Below, one piece after another: positions 59,635 through 64,000 of a DNA stretch of 64,000 nucleotides. A program made the translations under genes and the position numbers. The notes below the pieces were generated by a model that saw nothing but the letters and a program-made list of their open reading frames with translations, searched no databases and had not been told where the DNA came from. Each line of letters opens with the position of its first letter. Within the stretch, counting starts at the first letter, position 1. The stretch comes from Amycolatopsis sp. cg9 (GTDB taxonomy: Bacteria; Actinomycetota; Actinomycetes; Mycobacteriales; Pseudonocardiaceae): assembly GCF_041346945.1 (NCBI RefSeq), contig NZ_CP166850.1, positions 10,338,501-10,402,500 of the forward strand, in the 5' to 3' direction.

Positions 59635-60058
59635 CGGTGTCCTTTCGATCCGCGATCCGGTCGACGTCGGCGCGGCGGAGCACGCACGCCGTCAGGTAGG
59701 CCAGCGACGCGGCACCCGCACCGGGCACGGCCGCGGCGACCCGGGCCGACGCCCGGTCCCACTCCCGCCGGAGCGAGCCCGGCGTGGACGTCGACGGCGG
59801 GTCGCCCAGCGCCGAGCGCAGGCCACGCCAGTGCTGTTTGCCCGTTTCCAGCAGCCCGGGCAGGCCGGCGTCGGGGACGCCGTGCCGGGCCTGGTCGACC
59901 ACCTGCGTCACCAGCGCCGGGTCGTCCGCCAGCCGGGCGAGGCCGAGCCCGGCGAGCAGCCGGTCCCCCTCCAGGCCGAGCAGGATCACCCCGACCTCGG
60001 TGGCGGCGGGGTCGTCGACCGCGGGCAGGGCGAACCGGGTGTCTTCGCCGGCGTCCAT
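59606..60058 (-). CDS. Hypothetical protein
   Basis: A 150-residue protein of unknown function: MDAGEDTRFALPAVDDPAATEVGVILLGLEGDRLLAGLGLARLADDPALVTQVVDQ, then a helical middle and SLAYLTACVLRRADVDRIADRKD near the end. I recognise no motif. The start ATG at 60058 is 12 bases after the stop of the FAD enzyme upstream with an AGGAGGAACG site; its end overlaps the AhpD-like gene by 29 bases. The arrangement points to a three-gene operon (FAD enzyme, this, AhpD-like), so it may be a helper for the redox pair. Confidence 0.68.
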   Translation of the reverse strand: MDAGEDTRFALPAVDDPAATEVGVILLGLEGDRLLAGLGLARLADDPALVTQVVDQARHGVPDAGLPGLLETGKQHWRGLRSALGDPPSTSTPGSLRREWDRASARVAAAVPGAGAASLAYLTACVLRRADVDRIADRKDTDVVLEVPAG

Positions 60059-60069
60059 CACGTTCCTCC

Positions 60070-61407
60070 TCAGACCCCGACCGCGGTCTTCGCCGCCGGC
60101 GCCGGGGCCGGGAGCTCGCCGCCGCGCAGGACCTGGGCGATCGCCGCGGCGGCGCGGGTCGTCGCGACGCGGTGGCCATCGATGTTGCGGGCCGCCGGGC
60201 CGAGGACCATCGCGGCCGCGGCGCCGACCACCGACACCCGCGGTGCGCGGACGTGGGCCAGGGTCCGCTCGTCCAGCTCCGGCCAGCCGTCGCGGACGGC
60301 GAGCGCCTCGTCGGGCAGCAGGCCTTCGCCGATCGACGGGGTGGTGCCCAGCGCGAGCTGGACGTGGTCGGCGGCGATCCGCCCGCCACCGGCCAGGCGC
60401 ACCACGGTCGTCCCGCCGACGCCGGGACCGATGCTCTTGACCTCGGCGCCGCGGTGCACGACCAGCCGTCCCTCGGCCTCCGCGCGTTCGAGCAGGGGCC
60501 GGAACTCGAACATGATCGACGCCCGGCGGAACCGGCCCATCAGCTCGAGCCGCTCGGACCAGCCGACGCGGTTGAAGCGCAAGCGGCCTTCGGGGCGGAA
60601 GAACGAGGAGTTCACGTCGGCGCACTGGTAGCGCTCGCCGGTTTCCCGCACGACCCAGTGCACTTCGCGGCCTTCGCCGAGCGCGCCGGCGATCAGGTGG
60701 GCCGCGGTGAGCCCGGCGCCGACCACCGCGACGCACCGCCCGCCGACCGGCACCGATTCGTCCCAATAGGACACTCCGGCCGGCGCGGCGCCGCCGCCCC
60801 ACCACGAATCCGGCGCTTCCCGGCGTTCCTCGCCGAGGCACAGCACGACGTGCCGGGCGGTGACCGAGAACCGGTCGGCCCGCACGGTGACCGCGTCGCC
60901 TTCGGGCACGACCTCGCGGACGCGCGCCTGCCACGTCTTGCGGCCGATGTGGTGGCTGGCGATCAGGTGGTCGCAGTAGGCGTCGAAGACGTCCACCGGG
61001 ACCACCGACCGGTGGCCCGACTGCGACATCCGGATCTCGCGCCGCTCGGTGCGGGTCAGGCGTCCCCAGTGCAGGCGCGCGAAGTCCAGGAGCTCGCAGT
61101 CCCGGTAGCCCTCGACGCCGGGGTGGTGCTCGTACGGCGACCGCAGGACGCGCTGGCCCAGCCGGTCGATCCGGCCGAAGAACCGGCCGCACGGGCGGCC
61201 GGTCCGGTCGGCGATGACGACGTCGCGGACGCCGTGGTGCCACAGCGCGGAAGCCACCGCGACACCGGCCGGGCCGGCCCCGACGACCACGACGTCCGCC
61301 GACGAGGCGGGCACCGTGCCGCGAACCGGGGCGGGCACCGGGGGCCGGGGCCAGTCCCGGCCCCGGGGCGAGTCCAGCAGGTGCGGCTCGGGCACGAACG
61401 AGATCAT
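60070..61407 (-). CDS. FAD-dependent oxidoreductase (flavin monooxygenase-like)
   Basis: A 445-residue flavoprotein. An N-terminal tail (SFVPEPHLLDSPRGRDWPRPPVPAPVRGTVPAS) precedes the FAD-binding VVVVGAGPAGVAVASALWHHG (about residue 40). A second Rossmann motif CVAVVGAGLTAAHLIAGAL (about residue 228) fits NADPH binding, and VSVVGAAAAMVLGPAARNIDGHRVA is at the end. The plan resembles N-hydroxylating and Baeyer-Villiger-type monooxygenases and the lysine/ornithine hydroxylase group, but the signature motifs of those enzymes are not complete. Function is not certain. First gene of a run with the genes at 59606 and 59086. Confidence 0.8.
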   Translation of the reverse strand: MISFVPEPHLLDSPRGRDWPRPPVPAPVRGTVPASSADVVVVGAGPAGVAVASALWHHGVRDVVIADRTGRPCGRFFGRIDRLGQRVLRSPYEHHPGVEGYRDCELLDFARLHWGRLTRTERREIRMSQSGHRSVVPVDVFDAYCDHLIASHHIGRKTWQARVREVVPEGDAVTVRADRFSVTARHVVLCLGEERREAPDSWWGGGAAPAGVSYWDESVPVGGRCVAVVGAGLTAAHLIAGALGEGREVHWVVRETGERYQCADVNSSFFRPEGRLRFNRVGWSERLELMGRFRRASIMFEFRPLLERAEAEGRLVVHRGAEVKSIGPGVGGTTVVRLAGGGRIAADHVQLALGTTPSIGEGLLPDEALAVRDGWPELDERTLAHVRAPRVSVVGAAAAMVLGPAARNIDGHRVATTRAAAAIAQVLRGGELPAPAPAAKTAVGV

Positions 61408-61441
61408 GTGCTCCCCAGCTCGATCGGGACCCGGCGGGTCG

Positions 61442-61981
61442 TCAGATGACGGTGACCGGGACGATCAGCTCGATCACGGGCCGCTGGTTCATGCCGTGCG
61501 CGACCAGCTCGTCGAGCGTCTGCTGCGACTGCTCGGCGCTGTCGGTGGGGATGGGGCTGTACCGGGAGTAGAAGTACGCCGGCTTGCGCCCGCCCGTCTC
61601 CATCGAATACGCCTTGAGCACGGTCTCGCCCGGGCGCACCTCGCCGTCGTAGAACGTGAGGCGGCGCTGGTCCGGCGTCATGAAGCTCTTCGTGAACTGC
61701 GGCGACATCAGCAGGTCGTCGTCGAGGAACGTGGAGTCCTCGTCCAGCACGGCCTGCATGGCGACCCAGGTCTGGTCGGTCAGGTTGGTTTCGGCCTTGA
61801 TCACGTGCCAGCGGCCCGGCTCGGGCAGGTTGACGCTGACCGAGACGTCGTGGTCGGTCGTGTCGACGGCGCCCGTGATCATGAGAACCCGGCGGCCGAG
61901 ATCGGCAGTCCCGGTCATCTGGATGTCCCGTGCCCGGACCCGGCTGGAAACGTCAAGTCCCGGCAGTTCAGGTGACGACAT
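61442..61981 (-). CDS. Hypothetical protein
   Basis: A 179-residue soluble protein without recognised motifs: MSSPELPGLDVSSRVRARDIQMTGTADLGRRVLMITGAVDTTDHDVSVSVNLPEPGRWHVIKAETNLTDQTWVAMQAVLDEDSTFLDDDL..., rich in beta strands. It is 34 bases upstream of the FAD enzyme in the same direction. ATG at 61981 follows GAGGAGGCAGCACA. The short gap and the same direction suggest that it is the first gene of that operon. Confidence 0.68.
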   Translation of the reverse strand: MSSPELPGLDVSSRVRARDIQMTGTADLGRRVLMITGAVDTTDHDVSVSVNLPEPGRWHVIKAETNLTDQTWVAMQAVLDEDSTFLDDDLLMSPQFTKSFMTPDQRRLTFYDGEVRPGETVLKAYSMETGGRKPAYFYSRYSPIPTDSAEQSQQTLDELVAHGMNQRPVIELIVPVTVI

Positions 61982-62172
61982 TGTGCTGCCTCCTCGTTAT
62001 TCGCCCCAAAATAACGTTCTGACCAGCGAACATATGAAGAGTTTCATACCGGGAGGGCCATAGTCAAGGTGTGAAACACATGCCGGGAGCAGGCGTTGTT
62101 GGGCCACCTACGCGGCGCGGTACCACCGCTCGCCGACGCGCATTGCGCCGTTCGGACCAGGATCTCCGCCGG

Positions 62173-62484
62173 TTACTCCGGGTTGGCCGGGCTCGACTGG
62201 GCCGGCGCGACGTCGGCGTCGTCCTCGAGCGCTCCGACGTAGCGGATTTCGAAGGACGATTCTGCGCGCTGAACCATGATTTTGAGGGCGAGATTCGCTT
62301 TCACGACCACGACGAAATTGCGCGGGTTTTCCGCGTCGCCGAAAATGTCGTAAACGAGGAACGCCGAACCGTCGCCGACCGCGAACAGCGCTTCGTAGAG
62401 CGCGTTGCGCTGGGCCTGGGTCGCGGATTCAGCCCACGCCTCGAGGATCTCGAAGCCAGCGGTGAGCTGGAGGCGCACTGCCAT
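62173..62484 (-). CDS. Hypothetical protein, about 100 residues
   Basis: A 103-residue protein: RLQLTAGFEILEAWAESATQAQRNALYEALFAVGDGSAFLVYDIFGDAENPRNFVVVVKANLALKIMVQRAESSFEIRYVG, followed by an acidic Ala/Pro-rich tail. It looks like a small alpha/beta protein. I do not recall a named family with certainty; similar sequences appear to occur widely in Pseudonocardiaceae. Spacing to the neighbours (191 and 159 bases) suggests its own promoter. Confidence 0.68.
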   Translation of the reverse strand: MAVRLQLTAGFEILEAWAESATQAQRNALYEALFAVGDGSAFLVYDIFGDAENPRNFVVVVKANLALKIMVQRAESSFEIRYVGALEDDADVAPAQSSPANPE

Positions 62485-62643
62485 TCGCCGGCCTCCCTAC
62501 CGAACGTCCGCCGGTGCGCCCGGCCCACGCAGACGTGCATCGCGGACAGGCCACTGGCTCGCCCCGCCGGGAACCCCGTGACGCCCCGGCCGACCTCCAG
62601 TTTCCCGTGGCGGCCGGGACGTGGTCATCTTCGAAAGTGCGAG

Positions 62644-62781
62644 TCAGTTGTAGCCGAGCACGATGTGCCCGCGCTCGTCCGCCTCCGGCTCGGGGTCGGG
62701 CACGGCGATCAGGTGCCGCTCGGCCCGCTCGGCCGGCTCGGCGGACGGCTGGGGTTCGGCCGGAACCGCTGCTGCTGTCAT
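62644..62781 (-). CDS. 45-residue Pro/Glu-rich peptide with a hydrophobic tail
   Basis: A very short gene with a strong ribosome site (AAAGGAG eight bases before the ATG at 62781). The peptide starts MTAAAVPAEPQPSAEPAERAERHL and ends ADERGHIVLGYN. The acidic, proline-rich body with a distinct GHIVLGYN tail fits a RiPP-like precursor or a small regulatory peptide, but there is no modification enzyme in the immediate vicinity apart from the FAD enzyme 1.2 kb away. I list it because the ribosome site and composition are better than in chance frames. Confidence 0.55.
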   Translation of the reverse strand: MTAAAVPAEPQPSAEPAERAERHLIAVPDPEPEADERGHIVLGYN

Positions 62782-62951
62782 GGCTTTCTCCTTTCCGGTG
62801 GGACGCCCCAACGATGCGCCCGGCCGGTCGCGGATCGGATGTGCGCTGATCACGTCCGGGTGGATGCGCACCGCACGAGTGGCGGCCGGGATCGGGCGGG
62901 GAGTGCACTGGGGTGACGAAGATTTCACCTGACCGTCGAGCGAGGTGCCTC

Positions 62952-63200
62952 ATGACCGATCACGAGACCCACCGGGGTGCCGCCGAGCGCCAGCGCACCT
63001 GCGCGGCTTGCGGAGGCGCGTTCGTCCCCGGCGAGCACACCGAGGTCGAGGTCCTCCTCGACGGGATGGTGCGGTACGTGGCGGTGCACCCGGGACACAG
63101 CACGTACTCCCCGGCCAAGGAGGACGCGGCGGCGGCTCGGCTGCGGGAGTTCGCGAAGGCCCGTCAGGCCGAGGACGAGCGCGGCAGCCGGGCGGCCTGA
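62952..63200 (+). CDS. Small hypothetical protein with a CxxC motif
   Basis: An 82-residue protein: MTDHETHRGAAERQRTCAACGGAFVPGEHTEVEVLLDGMVRYVAVHPGHSTYSPAKEDAAAARLREFAKARQAEDE. A CAACGG pair and later histidines (VHPGHS) may bind zinc. The C-terminal half is a charged helix. No family assigned. The start at 62952 follows a GAGCGAGG site; GTG at 62913 is an alternative. Divergent from the 45-residue peptide gene, converging on accE across a palindromic element. Confidence 0.7.
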   Translation: MTDHETHRGAAERQRTCAACGGAFVPGEHTEVEVLLDGMVRYVAVHPGHSTYSPAKEDAAAARLREFAKARQAEDERGSRAA

Positions 63201-63209
63201 CCCGGACAC

Positions 63210-63289
63210 GCTGAAGGGGACTTTCCTCGCATCGGATGCGAGGAAAGTCCCCTTCAGCTCACCAGGTGCGGTGAACGTCCCCTTCAGCG
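63210..63289. repeat. Palindromic element of the GCTGAAGGGGAC family, copy 3
   Basis: A perfect 24-bp palindrome 63210-63233 / 63235-63258 with a single-base spacer, then a third inverted unit ending GAACGTCCCCTTCAGCG at 63289. As at 53321, the stop codon (TGA, 63284-63286 on the minus strand) of the flanking gene is part of the element word CGCTGAAGG. Confidence 0.88.
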
Positions 63290-63478
63290 CGGCAGGCCGG
63301 ACAGCCGCCAGGCGCCCGGGCGGCGGACGAGCGGCTCCCCCGCGCCCCGGGCCCGCCAGCCGGCCACCGCTTCGCCGGCCGGCTCCGGCCGGGAACCGGC
63401 CGCCAGCACCGTCAGCGCCGTCACCAGCGCCGCCAGTTCCGCGTCGTCCGGGGTTCCCCGGACCACCCGCAGCGTCAT
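63284..63478 (-). CDS. accE: Acyl-CoA carboxylase epsilon subunit
   Basis: A 64-residue protein: MTLRVVRGTPDDAELAALVTALTVLAAGSRPE... The RVVRG.PDDAELAAL.AVL segment is the marker of the small epsilon subunits (AccE/PccE) that link biotin carboxylase and carboxyltransferase in actinobacterial acyl-CoA carboxylases. It starts 10 bases after the beta-subunit stop (63489) with GAGGGGGC before the ATG, so both are read together. The final four residues (GLPR) and stop codon lie against the palindromic element. Confidence 0.85.
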   Translation of the reverse strand: MTLRVVRGTPDDAELAALVTALTVLAAGSRPEPAGEAVAGWRARGAGEPLVRRPGAWRLSGLPR

Positions 63479-63488
63479 CGAAGCCCCC

Positions 63489-64000
63489 TCAGATCGGCAG
63501 GTTCCCGTGCTTGCGGGACGGGCCCGGCTTCCGCTTGTCCCGCAGCATGGCCAGCCCACGCGCCAGCGCGGCGCGGGTTTCGGCCGGGTCGATGATGTCG
63601 TCGACCAGGCCCCGCTCGGCCGCGTACTGCGGGTTCAGGTACTCCTCCGTGTACTCCGCGACCAGCTTCGCCCGCAACGCGGCGGGATCCTCCGCCGCGG
63701 CCAGCTCGCGGCGGTGCAGGACGTTCACCGCGCCCTCCGCGCCCATCACCGCGATCTGGTTGGTCGGCCAGGCCAGCGACAGGTCGCAGCCGATCGACCG
63801 CGAGTCCATCACGATGTACGCGCCGCCGTAGGCCTTCCGCAGGATCACCTGGACCCGCGGGACCGTCGCTTCGCAGTAGGCGTGCAGCAGCTGCGCGCCC
63901 TGGCGGATGATCCCGCTCCGCTCCTGTTCGACGCCCGGCAGGAAGCCCGGGACGTCGACCAGGCTCACCAGCGGGATGCCGAACGCGTCGCAGAACCGCA
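63489..64000 (-). CDS. Acyl-CoA carboxylase beta subunit (carboxyltransferase), C-terminal part
   Basis: The last 170 residues of a carboxyltransferase; the start is beyond the right edge. The fragment begins RFCDAFGIPLVSLVDVPGFLPGVEQERSGIIRQGAQLLHAYCEATVPRV and has VILRKAYGGAYIVMDSRSIGCDLSLAWPTNQIAVMGAEGAVNVLHRREL, the acyl-CoA-binding and oxyanion segments of the AccD/PccB type, and ends KRKPGPSRKHGNLPI, the conserved C-terminus of propionyl-CoA carboxylases. It supplies methylmalonyl-CoA or malonyl-CoA for fatty acids and polyketides. Confidence 0.92.
   Translation of the reverse strand, partial: RFCDAFGIPLVSLVDVPGFLPGVEQERSGIIRQGAQLLHAYCEATVPRVQVILRKAYGGAYIVMDSRSIGCDLSLAWPTNQIAVMGAEGAVNVLHRRELAAAEDPAALRAKLVAEYTEEYLNPQYAAERGLVDDIIDPAETRAALARGLAMLRDKRKPGPSRKHGNLPI

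Overview
The window is about 72% G+C by eye, strongly GC3-biased, with GTG/TTG starts, ATGA/GTGA gene overlaps, F420/LLM and mycothiol-type enzymes, a SigG-like ECF factor, an AccE/AccD pair and many secondary-metabolism enzymes. This is the profile of a large-genome actinomycete of the Pseudonocardiaceae. The gene style and the perfect palindromes between converging genes suggest Amycolatopsis or a close relative (inference).

Layout. 1-4495: end of a phosphatase gene, a histidine kinase, then a compact RiPP cassette (MFS exporter, 48-residue precursor with three 10-residue repeats, YcaO enzyme) read as one coupled unit. 4496-11402: MFS, secreted I36-type protein, tRNA-Arg, small stress or unknown enzymes (MDMPI-like, VOC, DHFR-like), GH13 enzyme. 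11529-16090: atypical epimerase, sugar acetyltransferase, Tat-exported bicovalent FAD oxidase, LLM oxidoreductase. 16329-24448: nine + strand genes without gaps that form a cyclitol operon (sugar-phosphate cyclase, HAD phosphatase, two SDRs, BadF-type kinase, IolE/IolI-like TIM barrel, GT4 transferase, Mca-like amidase, and an Rv2466c-like DsbA protein whose CxxC is gone). 24728-30503: amidohydrolase + MalY, Nudix + FAD oxidase + MFS. 30678-31331: ECF sigma factor with a truncated SnoaL tail. 31383-42127: sugar-tailoring island (RmlB, two sugar C-methyltransferases, acyltransferase, P450, DHA2 exporter, two GT1 transferases) without a complete deoxysugar pathway. 42229-56079: APC permease, twin GMC oxidoreductases, class III aminotransferase, HsaA-like and acyl-CoA-dehydrogenase-like flavoproteins, O-methyltransferase, five SnoaL-fold proteins including a duplicated two-gene cassette, thiol peroxidase. 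56317-63200: DUF899-like, DUF574-like methyltransferase, epoxide-hydrolase-like, AhpD-like, FAD enzyme and several small unknowns. 63284-64000: acyl-CoA carboxylase epsilon and partial beta subunits.

The two most interesting systems are the MFS / triple-repeat peptide / YcaO cassette (1723-4495), which looks like a minimal, possibly undescribed RiPP pathway, and the cyclitol operon (16329-24448), which puts a C7-type cyclase next to mycothiol-type enzymes and could make a cyclitol pseudo-disaccharide or mycothiol-like compound. A third theme is a set of at least four families of long perfect palindromes, nearly all in gaps between converging genes. In two places the element provides the stop codon of the neighbouring gene.

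All functional calls rest on reading motifs and remembered family features. No database search was possible.
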